A stretch of DNA of 64,000 nucleotides. Origin: an uncultured Chloroflexota bacterium. Lineage in GTDB: Bacteria; Chloroflexota; UBA11872; UBA12225. The notes beneath the pieces are model-generated. The model ran no database searches and was not told where the DNA came from. It was given only the letters and a program-made list of their open reading frames with translations. Location: NCBI GenBank assembly GCA_902805635.1, contig CADCTC010000018.1:1-64000 (forward strand). Direction: 5' to 3'. Of the stretch, positions 29,049 to 37,744 are shown piece after piece. Positions within the stretch are counted from its first letter, which is position 1. The number at the start of each line of letters is the position of its first letter. The position numbers were made by a program, and so were the translations under genes.

Positions 29049-29999
29049 ATGACAGCAGACGTCCGCAGCGCAGATGCGACGGAACAGAAGGCGCACGAAG
29101 TAACCGGGGTACTTGATCCGCAGACGGTGCTGGACCACGCGCACCTGATCGTGCACAGCTTGGACAAGGTGCTGCCGTTCTACACCGACGTGCTGCGCTT
29201 CAAGGTGCACCGGCGCGAAGACCAACCGGACGGACGCTTCGTCGCACTGGGCGCCGGGGCACATGACCTGCTGCGCCTCACAGAGCGGCCGGCGTCGCCG
29301 TCTGCCGGCCGTACCGCCGGCATGTATCACATGTCGTTCGTGGTGCAGGAACGGGTGGACCTGGCGCGCTGGCTGCAGCGTATCGCCGAGACGAAGACGC
29401 CGGTAGAGGGGTTGGTGCACCACGCGCCGGCGGCCGAGGCCATCTACCTGCCCGACCCGGAAGGGAATACCGTGGAGCTGAACTGGGACCCGCCGCGCGA
29501 GGTGTGGTCCCGGCCGGGGCAGCCGCCGTTCAAGGGAAACCTGCCGCTGGACACCGATTCGCTGCTCCAGCTGCTGGTGGGGCAGCCGGAGGAATGGGCC
29601 GGGCCGCCGCCAGATACGACCTTCAGCCACATCCACCTGTACGTGGGGGATCTGGAGGCCGCGTCCCGGTTCTACGAGGGCGTACTGGGGTTCGAGCGGA
29701 CGGCGGCATTCCCTGGCCAGGCGGTGTTCGTGTCGGCGGGTGGCTACCACCACCACGTGGCGTTCAACGTCTGGAAGGGGCGCGGCATCCCGCCGCAGCC
29801 GGAAGGATCGGCGGGGCTGCGGTATTACGTGGTGCGTCTGCCGGACCAGCCGGAGTTCAACCGTGTGCTGGCGCGGGTGCGCGCCGCCGGGCTCCCGGTG
29901 CAGGACGTGCCGGACGCGGCTAACGCGGGCGCCACGGGCGGCGTGCTGCTGCGCGATCCCGCCGGGCTGGGGGTAGTGCTGGCTGTGGACAGCGCCTGA
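29049..29999 (+). CDS. VOC-family ring-cleaving dioxygenase/glyoxalase (two VOC modules)
   Basis: LDHAHLIVHSLDKVLPFYTDVLRF ... YLPDPEGNTVELNWD; second module FSHIHLYVGDLEAASRFYEGVLGF. Confidence 0.88.
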   Translation: MTADVRSADATEQKAHEVTGVLDPQTVLDHAHLIVHSLDKVLPFYTDVLRFKVHRREDQPDGRFVALGAGAHDLLRLTERPASPSAGRTAGMYHMSFVVQERVDLARWLQRIAETKTPVEGLVHHAPAAEAIYLPDPEGNTVELNWDPPREVWSRPGQPPFKGNLPLDTDSLLQLLVGQPEEWAGPPPDTTFSHIHLYVGDLEAASRFYEGVLGFERTAAFPGQAVFVSAGGYHHHVAFNVWKGRGIPPQPEGSAGLRYYVVRLPDQPEFNRVLARVRAAGLPVQDVPDAANAGATGGVLLRDPAGLGVVLAVDSA

Positions 30000-30068
30000 T
30001 CCGTTCACGCATCAGAACGGCGAGGGGTTCTTGAGCCGAGGGCGCGCAAGTTTGCTGACAGTGGCGGC

Positions 30069-30097
30069 TTGACGCTCAGCGCAGGGCGGGCTAGCAT
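30069..30097 (+). promoter_or_regulatory. Candidate sigma70 promoter for clpP
   Basis: TTGACG (30069-30074), 17-nt spacer, TAGCAT (30092-30097). Confidence 0.45.
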
Positions 30098-30168
30098 TCT
30101 GTGAGGGCCGGGGGATCGGCCCTACCGCGCTTGCGGGTCCCCAAATCTTCTTCAATTCGGAGTGTTGT

Positions 30169-30858
30169 ATGGCCCTCGTTCCTCATGTCATCGAATCGAC
30201 TCCGCGCGGCGAGCGCGGCATGGACATCTATTCGCGCCTGCTGCGCGAGCGAATCATCTTCATCGGCACGGCGATAGACGACCAGCTGGCGAACACGGTG
30301 GTGGCGCAGCTGCTCTTGCTGCGCAGCGAGGATCCTGACCGTGACATCCAGCTGTACATCAACTCGCCGGGTGGCGGCGTGCACGCGGGGCTGGCGATCT
30401 ACGACGCGATGCAGTACGTGCAGTCGAGCGGCAAAGCGCGCATCCACACTTACTGCTACGGACTGGCGGCGAGCTTTGGCGCGGTGCTGCTGGCCGGTGG
30501 AGGCAAGGGCAACCGCTACGCGCTGCCCAACGCGACGATCATGATCCACCAGCCGTGGGCACAGGGCACACGTGGCGGGCAGGCCAGCGACCTCGAGATC
30601 GAGGCGCGCGAGATCCTGCGCACGCGGGCGCGTCTGAACGAGATCCTCGCCAAGCACACTGGCCAGCCGCTAGAGCGCATCCAGCGCGACACCGATCGCG
30701 ATTATTACCTGACCGCGGAGCAGGCGCTTGAGTACGGCCTGATCGACGCCGTGATCACGAACGCTGCCGAAGCGGGACAGGCCGATGCGGGCCAGGACGG
30801 CGCTGCTCAGGCTGAAGCCGGGCAGCGTGAGTCTGGACAAGCAACGCCTGCGGCATAA
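30169..30858 (+). CDS. clpP: ATP-dependent Clp protease proteolytic subunit
   Basis: [33 protein letters not shown] (catalytic Ser), IMIHQP (His), [18 protein letters not shown]. Confidence 0.94.
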   Translation: MALVPHVIESTPRGERGMDIYSRLLRERIIFIGTAIDDQLANTVVAQLLLLRSEDPDRDIQLYINSPGGGVHAGLAIYDAMQYVQSSGKARIHTYCYGLAASFGAVLLAGGGKGNRYALPNATIMIHQPWAQGTRGGQASDLEIEAREILRTRARLNEILAKHTGQPLERIQRDTDRDYYLTAEQALEYGLIDAVITNAAEAGQADAGQDGAAQAEAGQRESGQATPAA

Positions 30859-31101
30859 GGGTGTCTGGCTGGGAGCAGGAACGCGCGCCGAGGCGGCCGA
30901 TCAGCTTGCGACGCGCCTGGCGGAACGGCTACGGTCGCTTGGCGTCGATACATCTGCGGTGTGATACGCACGGCTCCGCATGGACCGTTGCGGTCATCGT
31001 GTAGCGCGGTGGAGCTGCGTGCCCGTGAGCCGCGCCAGGGTCGCCAGCCGGGCGGAGACATCAAACGTGAGCGTGTGGTCCGGGTGGACTACTCTCCCGC
31101 G

Positions 31102-32235
31102 CTACTCGACTGTTCGCGCCACACGCCGCCGCAGGAGTGCGTCTTCGGCTGCGTAGCGGGCGTGCATCTCCTGCTCGGAAGGCACCCGGTCTGCCGGTGG
31201 GGGATTGGCACGCTCCCACGTGACTGTCCGCCGCAGCGCCTCCTCTGGCACAACGCCCTCGGCATACCCCAGCTCGGCTCTGATGCGCGCAGTGTCCACC
31301 ACCCAATGGTGGTCCGTGTCGATCTGGGGCACCAGGTGCGCGGGCGCGTCTTCCGGTGGAATGACAACAACCTCGCCGCGCCAACCGGCGGCACGGCCAA
31401 CGGCGCGGACCCACTCGGCTTCGGTTACCGCGTCCAGCTCACCAACGTTGTAAATGCGGCCGGCGGCACGGTCGTTGGTGGCTGCCAGCACTGCCGAGAA
31501 GGCTACGTCCCCGGCGTAGCCGCGCGTGGCACCCCAGCGCGCACGGCCAGCTTCGAGCATGATCGTGGGGCGGCCGGCGTCCATCTGGCGCAGGTATCCG
31601 AAGAGGCGGTGTAGCGGGTCGCGCGGACCGTATACCATCGGCCAGCGCAGCATGGTGCCGGGCAGAGCTGGCTCGCCAAGCAACACGCGCTCGGCTAGGA
31701 TCTTCTCCACTCCTGGTTGGTCGGGGAACAACTGCTCGCGCAAGGGCGCTTCCTCGGAGAGTGGCACCGGGTCTGGCGGACCGGGTTCACGTCGGTGGAT
31801 GCGCCCGTAGGCACGGTACACGTCCATGCTGCTGATGCCGACAATGCGGTGGGCAATGCCGCGGAGTGCATGCACAGCGAGGTATGAGTCTGCCTGCGCG
31901 CGGGGCACCGTGTACAGGGCGACCTCCGGGGTGAAGCGGCGCACCTCCGCCTGAATCTCCGGGTCCAGCAGGAACGCGGGGTAGCGCAGCGCGAAGAGGG
32001 GGTCTTCGGCCGCAAACCGCTCGACGTAGTCCGGTGCCAGCTGCCGCACGAGCCGGTGGCGGCTCTCTGGGTCGAGCCACTTCGCGGGGTCCGGATGGAG
32101 GTGCGCGACCTCTGACGGCAGGTCGGCCTCGTGTGTGCCGTGGTGCGCAACCGTCACCGTGTGCCCCAGAGCGATCAAGCCGTGCACTACGTAGGGGCCG
32201 ACGAAGCCGGTACCACCAAGCACAAGTATTCGCAC
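31102..32235 (-). CDS. NAD-dependent epimerase/dehydratase family protein
   Basis: GTG start; VRILVLGGTGFVGPYVVHGL; extended SDR. Confidence 0.85.
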   Translation of the reverse strand: MRILVLGGTGFVGPYVVHGLIALGHTVTVAHHGTHEADLPSEVAHLHPDPAKWLDPESRHRLVRQLAPDYVERFAAEDPLFALRYPAFLLDPEIQAEVRRFTPEVALYTVPRAQADSYLAVHALRGIAHRIVGISSMDVYRAYGRIHRREPGPPDPVPLSEEAPLREQLFPDQPGVEKILAERVLLGEPALPGTMLRWPMVYGPRDPLHRLFGYLRQMDAGRPTIMLEAGRARWGATRGYAGDVAFSAVLAATNDRAAGRIYNVGELDAVTEAEWVRAVGRAAGWRGEVVVIPPEDAPAHLVPQIDTDHHWVVDTARIRAELGYAEGVVPEEALRRTVTWERANPPPADRVPSEQEMHARYAAEDALLRRRVARTVE

Positions 32236-32369
32236 AAGCCTACTCCACCGCCATGGCTGCGTGTCTCTTGGCCGCCGACCTCGGCGATGACGTCTGAGAC
32301 ATTGTTTATGCCGAGACTCCGTGACCCAAGGATACCGAAAATAGGCTGCTCTCATCTAATTTTGTTAGG

Positions 32370-34334
32370 ATGACCAGCAACACGATGAACGCGGGGGCGC
32401 TCGACGCGCGGCGGCTGCGCCACTGCTTGCGCGTCTCGCCGGCGACGCTGGGGCAACTCCACCTCATGGCGCTGCTGCCGCGGGTGAGTGGGCAGCTGGC
32501 GGCGGCGCTGGGCGTGCTGGTGGCGGTGACGGCGGCGCTGCCGCTGGTGTTCACGCTGGCATCGGGTGCGCTGGTCGGCTCGATCCCCGGCGCGGTGCGC
32601 GCGGGAGCCGGCTCGCCGGAAGCCGAGGCGGCGCTGGGCGTGCTGGCACTGACGGCGGCGGTCTTCGTGCTGCAGCGGCTGATCGGCCCGATCCGGGGGA
32701 TCGTGGCGGCTCAGCTGGGGCTGCTCGTGGAGCAGCACCTGGAAGCGCGGCTGATGTGCGCCGTGTGCACGCCGGTGGGGATCGCGCACCTGGAAGACCC
32801 GGCGATGCTGGACCGCATCGCGCAAGCGCAGGAGGTGGGCACGGCGGGGTGGAAGCCGGCAGAGGCGGTGACGGCGCTGGCGAACGTCGCACCGCTCTGG
32901 CTGCAGAGCGTTGGTTTTGCGCTGATGCTGGGCAGCTTCCAGTGGTGGCTGGGCGCGGGCACTCTGGCCGTCCAGGTCTACGCAGCGCGGATACACCGGC
33001 GCGAGTACCTGCGCACGGTGAAGGTGCAGGCGGGCAGCACGACGCTGCTGCGGCGCGCCAGCTACTTGCGCGATCTGGCGCTGATCCCCGCGCCGGCCAA
33101 GGAAGTGCGCCTGTTTGGGCTGGCCCGCTGGTTGAGCGCGCGGTTCGCGGCGGAGTGGGCGGGCGCGATGCGTGGGGTGTGGCGCGAGCGGGCGCACGGT
33201 GCGCGGGCGCGTAGCGTAGCTGTGGCGCTGGACATGGCAACGTACGGCGCGGCGCTAGCGTACGCGGGCTGGGCAGGCGTGCAGGGGATGGTCTCGCTCG
33301 CAACGCTGGCGGTGCTGGTGAGCGCCATCAACGGAGCGCGTGCAATTCAGAGCCTCAGCGCCGACGACATGCGCCTGGAGTGGGGCGCGGCCGCGGTGCC
33401 GGCGGTACTGGAGCTGGAGCGGCTGCTGGCCGGCGGGAACGGCGGGAACGCCGGCCGAAGTCCGGGTTCAGCTGGTGAGCCACGGCGCCGGTTAGATGGA
33501 AACAGGCAGGCGGCTTCAGCAGCGCCGGGCATCCGGTTTGAGGGGGTTACGTTTCGGTACCCCGATGCCAAGCGCGAGACGCTGGCGGGGCTGACACTAG
33601 AGATCCCGGCAGGCCGTTCGCTGGCGATCGTGGGTGCGAACGGGGCGGGCAAGACGACGCTGATCAAGCTGCTGTGCCGGCTCTATGAGCCGCAGGCGGG
33701 GAGAATCACCGTGGATGGCGTGTCGCTGGCGGAGACTGAGCCGGCGGTCTGGCGCCGGCGAGTGGCGGCGATCTTCCAGGATTTCGTGCAGTATCCACTG
33801 CCCGCGCGCGACAACGTGGGTTTCGGCGCGCTGGAGCACGCCCGCGACATGGCGCGGCTGGAGGCGGCGGCTCGGGCCGCGGGGACACTGGATGTGATCC
33901 AGCAACTGCCCGCGGGATGGGACACGGTCCTCTCGCGCGAGTTCACGGGTGGGGCGGAGCTGTCGGGCGGACAGTGGCAGCGGGTGGCGCTGGCGCGGGC
34001 TCTGTTCGCGGCCAACGGCGGGGCGGACGTGCTTATCCTGGACGAGCCGACGGCGAGCCTGGACGTGCGCGCCGAGGCGGCGCTGTACGAGAGTTTCTTG
34101 GAGATCACGCGCGAGATCACCACGATTCTGATCTCGCACCGATTCTCGACCGTGCGCTTGGCGCAGCACATCTGCGTGCTGGAGGACGGCCGGGTGGCGG
34201 AGCGCGGGACGCATGATGAGCTGATGGCGTTGAGAGGGCGGTACGCCGAGCTGTTCGCGCTGCAGGCCGCGCGATTCGTGGGGGACCAGCCGCCGGCGCC
34301 GGAGCCCGGGCAGTGCGCGCAGGCGGCGGTGTAG
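32370..34334 (+). CDS. ABC transporter, fused TMD-NBD exporter half
   Basis: AKEVRLFGLARWL; Walker A GANGAGKTT; signature LSGGQWQRVALARAL; Walker B VLILDEPTASLD. Confidence 0.92.
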   Translation: MTSNTMNAGALDARRLRHCLRVSPATLGQLHLMALLPRVSGQLAAALGVLVAVTAALPLVFTLASGALVGSIPGAVRAGAGSPEAEAALGVLALTAAVFVLQRLIGPIRGIVAAQLGLLVEQHLEARLMCAVCTPVGIAHLEDPAMLDRIAQAQEVGTAGWKPAEAVTALANVAPLWLQSVGFALMLGSFQWWLGAGTLAVQVYAARIHRREYLRTVKVQAGSTTLLRRASYLRDLALIPAPAKEVRLFGLARWLSARFAAEWAGAMRGVWRERAHGARARSVAVALDMATYGAALAYAGWAGVQGMVSLATLAVLVSAINGARAIQSLSADDMRLEWGAAAVPAVLELERLLAGGNGGNAGRSPGSAGEPRRRLDGNRQAASAAPGIRFEGVTFRYPDAKRETLAGLTLEIPAGRSLAIVGANGAGKTTLIKLLCRLYEPQAGRITVDGVSLAETEPAVWRRRVAAIFQDFVQYPLPARDNVGFGALEHARDMARLEAAARAAGTLDVIQQLPAGWDTVLSREFTGGAELSGGQWQRVALARALFAANGGADVLILDEPTASLDVRAEAALYESFLEITREITTILISHRFSTVRLAQHICVLEDGRVAERGTHDELMALRGRYAELFALQAARFVGDQPPAPEPGQCAQAAV

Positions 34335-34339
34335 GCGAG

Positions 34340-36174
34340 ATGGAAGTGCAGCCCGATGAAAGCACGCGCCGGGAGGCACCAAGGGAGTGGCCTCGGGCGC
34401 GTGTCCGGGCTCTGGCGGTGCTGCTGGCGTTCGGATTCCGCGCGAGTCCCACGCAGTGGGTCACGCTGTTCGCCGCCAACCTGGGCTATCCGCTCGCGGG
34501 GCTGGCCATGACGTACTCGACCAAGCTGCTCGTGGATGCCGCGTTGGTGGGGCATTGGGACGGCGTGCTGTTCGCGGCCTCGCTGGCGGCTACTGCGGGG
34601 GTGGTCGCGGGCCTGTGCGGATTGGGCTACGTACAGCTCGTGATCGAAAACATCGAGCGGGCAGGTGAGCTGATCGACCGGCAGCTGATCGGGCTGGTGG
34701 CGGGAATCCCGGGGCTGGAGCACCACGAGCGCCCGGATTACGCTGACGAAGTGGCGCTGGTGCGCTCCCAGCGGCACCTGCTGGCGGAGGCGACCAACGG
34801 CGTGGTGCTCAATCTCCGCATGTGGGTGGCGTTGATCGGCAGCGCGGCGCTGCTGTTCCGGCTGGACCCGCTGCTGGTGCTGCTGCCCCTGTTCGGGCTG
34901 GGCTCACTGCGGACGGGGGGAAGAGCGAACAGGATACGAAAGCGCCTGGAGGAGAGGAACGCGGAGCGCGGCCGGCTGCGGAGGCACCTGTTCACGATGG
35001 CGACGACGGCCGCGCCGGCGAAGGAAGTGCGTGTCTTCGGGCTGGCGGACGAGCTGGTGGCGCGGCATGGAACGGTGGTCGGCGCGATGGTGGCGGACTC
35101 GGCGCGTGCAGCCTGGCAGCGGTCGTGGTTGGAGGTGGCGGGCTCGCTGTGCTTCGCAGTGGGGTACGTGGGATCGGTGGCGCTGGTGCTGGTGCGGGCG
35201 CTGCGGGGGGAGGCGACACCGGGCGACGTAGTGCTCGCGCTGGGACTGGCGGCGCAGGTCAACCGGGCGCTGGCGGACGTGGTGGACATGGCGAGCTATC
35301 TGGGGCGGGCGCTAACGGCGGCGAGCCGCTACGTCTGGCTAGCGGACTACGCCGCGACGGCGCAGCACGACCGGGTAGATCCGTCAGCTGCGCCGTCGCG
35401 GCTACTGGGCGGGATCGCCGTCGAGGGCGTGTCGTTCCAGTATCCGGGGACGCCAGCGCCGGTTCTGCGGGACGTGTCGCTGCGGCTGCCGGCGGGGGCG
35501 GTGGTGGCGCTGGTGGGGAGAACGGCTCCGGCAAGACGACTCTGGTGAAGTTGCTGTCGCGCTTCTACGGGCCGGACCAGGGACGGATCACCGTCGATGG
35601 GATCGACCTGCGTAGCTTCGACGTGGACGGGTGGCGTGGCCGCATGAGCGCGGGGTACCAGGACTTCTGCCGCTTCGAGCTCCTGGCACGCGAGACGGTG
35701 GGCGTGGGGGACCTGGGGCGCATGGCGCAACCCGGGGTCGTGGAGGATGCCGCCGCGCGGGCGGGCGCGGGAGAGGTGGTGGCGGCGTTGCCGCGGGTGC
35801 TGGAGACGCAGCTGGGCACGGCGTGGGAGGGCGGCGTGGAGCTCTCGGGCGGGCAGTGGCAGAAGCTGGCGCTGGCGCGGGCGCTGATGCGCGAGACGCC
35901 ACTGCTCGTCGTGTTTGACGAGCCGACGGCGTCGCTGGACGCGCAGGCGGAGCACGCACTGTTCGAGCGGTTCGCCCAGGGGGCGCGCAGCGGTGCGCGA
36001 TGGGGCGCAGTGACACTGCTGGTGTCGCACCGCTTTTCCACGGTGCGTATGGCGGATCTTATCGTGGTGCTGGAAGGTGGGCGGGTGCTGGAGCGCGGGA
36101 GTCACGCCGAGTTGATGGCAGGCAACGGCCTATACGCCGAGCTGTATGCGCTGCAGGGCAGGGCCTATCGGTAG
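34340..36174 (+). pseudogene. ABC transporter, fused TMD-NBD exporter half, apparent -1 frameshift at Walker A
   Basis: TMD frame (34313..35548) reads ...VVALVGRTAPARRLW*; the next frame continues ENGSGKTTLVKLLSRFYG...LSGGQWQKLALARAL...VVFDEPTASLD. Break at GGGG 35515-35518. Confidence 0.85.
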
Positions 36175-36411
36175 GGCACACGCGCCTCTCTTCACCGTGT
36201 CGCGCGGTATCCACTGGAGCGTCGCCCACGGTTGAGAAAGAGTGCCCCACCGCGTGCGCCGTTGTCACCATTTTGTCACCTCTTCGCGACCTTGCCGAAC
36301 GTCCTAGTTTCTGCTGAGCGAGAGGCGACCGCCGTAGAGTACATATGCGTCCACCGCAGTACGAAAGTACCGTAGGGGAATGGGGAACGGGCGCGGGAAA
36401 TCAAGGAGCGT

Positions 36412-36780
36412 ATGTTCATGTTCAAGCGGAAGCTACTTTCAGGTCTTTTTGCGGGCGCAATGCTGGTGCTCTCGGCACTGCCGGCGGCTGCGCAGGACCA
36501 GCTGGCGTTTACCTTCGTCAATAACAGCGGCTTTGTCGTGAGCGGCCTGTACGTCGATCCTTCGAGCGCCAAGAACTGGGGCGCGAACATCCTCTCGGCT
36601 CCTATGGACGTTGAGGGCGGCTCGGTTGACGTCTCCTTCTCCGGCTACGGCAGCGGCACTTGCGTGTTCGACATTGCGGCCGAGTTCACCGACGGCTCAT
36701 GGCAGTACAACGACCAGTTCAACCTCTGCTCCATCGGCAAGGTCACGCTCAACCCCGAGAACAAGTGGTCCTGGGAGTAA
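36412..36780 (+). CDS. Small secreted protein (signal peptide, two Cys)
   Basis: MFMFKRKLLSGLFAGAMLVLSALPAAAQDQ signal peptide; FTFVNNSGFVVSGLYVDPSSAKNWGANIL. Confidence 0.8.
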   Translation: MFMFKRKLLSGLFAGAMLVLSALPAAAQDQLAFTFVNNSGFVVSGLYVDPSSAKNWGANILSAPMDVEGGSVDVSFSGYGSGTCVFDIAAEFTDGSWQYNDQFNLCSIGKVTLNPENKWSWE

Positions 36781-36816
36781 TCCCAATCGCCGGCATGCCG
36801 GCACCTCGTTGATCGC

Positions 36817-36855
36817 CGAACGGGCGCTGCTCCTAGCTGGAGCAGCGCCCGTTCG
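36817..36855 (+). terminator. Perfect 17-bp stem/5-nt loop hairpin
   Basis: CGAACGGGCGCTGCTCC-TAGCT-GGAGCAGCGCCCGTTCG downstream of the secreted-protein gene. Confidence 0.75.
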
Positions 36856-36900
36856 TGATTCTGGCGGACACCTAAGTGGGCCTACGCGCTCCTGCGGTTG

Positions 36901-37695
36901 CTAGCTGCGCACCGGAAAGACGGACAGGGCGGTGCCGCCGAAAATGGCCTCCCGATCTGCAGCGGACCGATCCGCGAATCGGTCCTGGATCAGGCGCAGC
37001 GCGTTCTGGTAGCCTTCGCGGCCGGCAGCCGGCGGGTAGTCGCTGCCCCACATGAGGCGTGAGGGGCCGAACGCGTCGTAGAAGCGTGGCAGAAGCGCGG
37101 GGATGGGCTCGACGAACATGAATGGCTCGCGCACCGGCATGGCGCGCTGGCAGAATTCGCCCAGGCCGGGCACCTTGACGTACAGGTTGGGGTAGCGTGC
37201 CAGCGCCAGCACCTGATCGTGCACCTCGGGTTTCCAGGTGGGGAACGACGTGCCGATGCCGGCGAGATGCTCCATGACGATCTTGAGCTGGGGCAGCGCC
37301 TCCACGATGTGTAGAAAGTCCGGCGACGCAAACTCGGCGTCGGCGCCCAGGCAGCTGATCGAGAGGCCCAGGCGGTCGGCCTCGCGCCAAATTGCGAGCG
37401 GGTCGTCTCCGGGCGAGCGACTCCAGGGGCGCAGGCGCACGCCGCACGCCCCCTCGCCGGCTAGTTGCGCCAGCCGGTCCGGCGCGTCCGCTTGCTCCCA
37501 GTCCAGGCCCACTACATTGGCGAACCGGCCCGGAAAGCGCTGCTGGCACTCCGCCTGGTAGGAATTGTCGTACTGGCCGCGGATCTGGATCAGGATGGCG
37601 TGCGCCACGCCGTTGCGGTCCATCTCGTGGACGAGGCTCTCCACCGGCTGGAACCAGGCCAGCGAGGCGTGGCAGTGGCTATCGACTATAGGCAT
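36901..37695 (-). CDS. Amidohydrolase family protein (PDC lactonase/ACMSD-like)
   Basis: MPIVDSHCHASLAWF; MEHLAGIG; LYVKVPGLGEF; LMWGSDYPPAAG. Confidence 0.85.
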   Translation of the reverse strand: MPIVDSHCHASLAWFQPVESLVHEMDRNGVAHAILIQIRGQYDNSYQAECQQRFPGRFANVVGLDWEQADAPDRLAQLAGEGACGVRLRPWSRSPGDDPLAIWREADRLGLSISCLGADAEFASPDFLHIVEALPQLKIVMEHLAGIGTSFPTWKPEVHDQVLALARYPNLYVKVPGLGEFCQRAMPVREPFMFVEPIPALLPRFYDAFGPSRLMWGSDYPPAAGREGYQNALRLIQDRFADRSAADREAIFGGTALSVFPVRS

Positions 37696-37744
37696 GGTGG
37701 TCACTCCGAGAGTGGTGTGAAGTGCTGATGTGGTGATGGCAGGT

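Noticed and set aside
28893-30008. 371-aa minus-strand ORF
   Set aside because: Antisense to the VOC dioxygenase gene; Arg/His/Gln-rich mirror composition.
34822-35500. N-terminal part of ORF 34822..36174 as a novel Gly/Arg-rich domain
   Set aside because: It is the out-of-frame read of the ABC transporter TMD; only the part after about 35519 is real NBD coding sequence.
36789-36802. 14-bp perfect palindrome GCCGGCATGCCGGC
   Set aside because: Short GC-rich palindromes are expected at this composition; no supporting context beyond the adjacent terminator.
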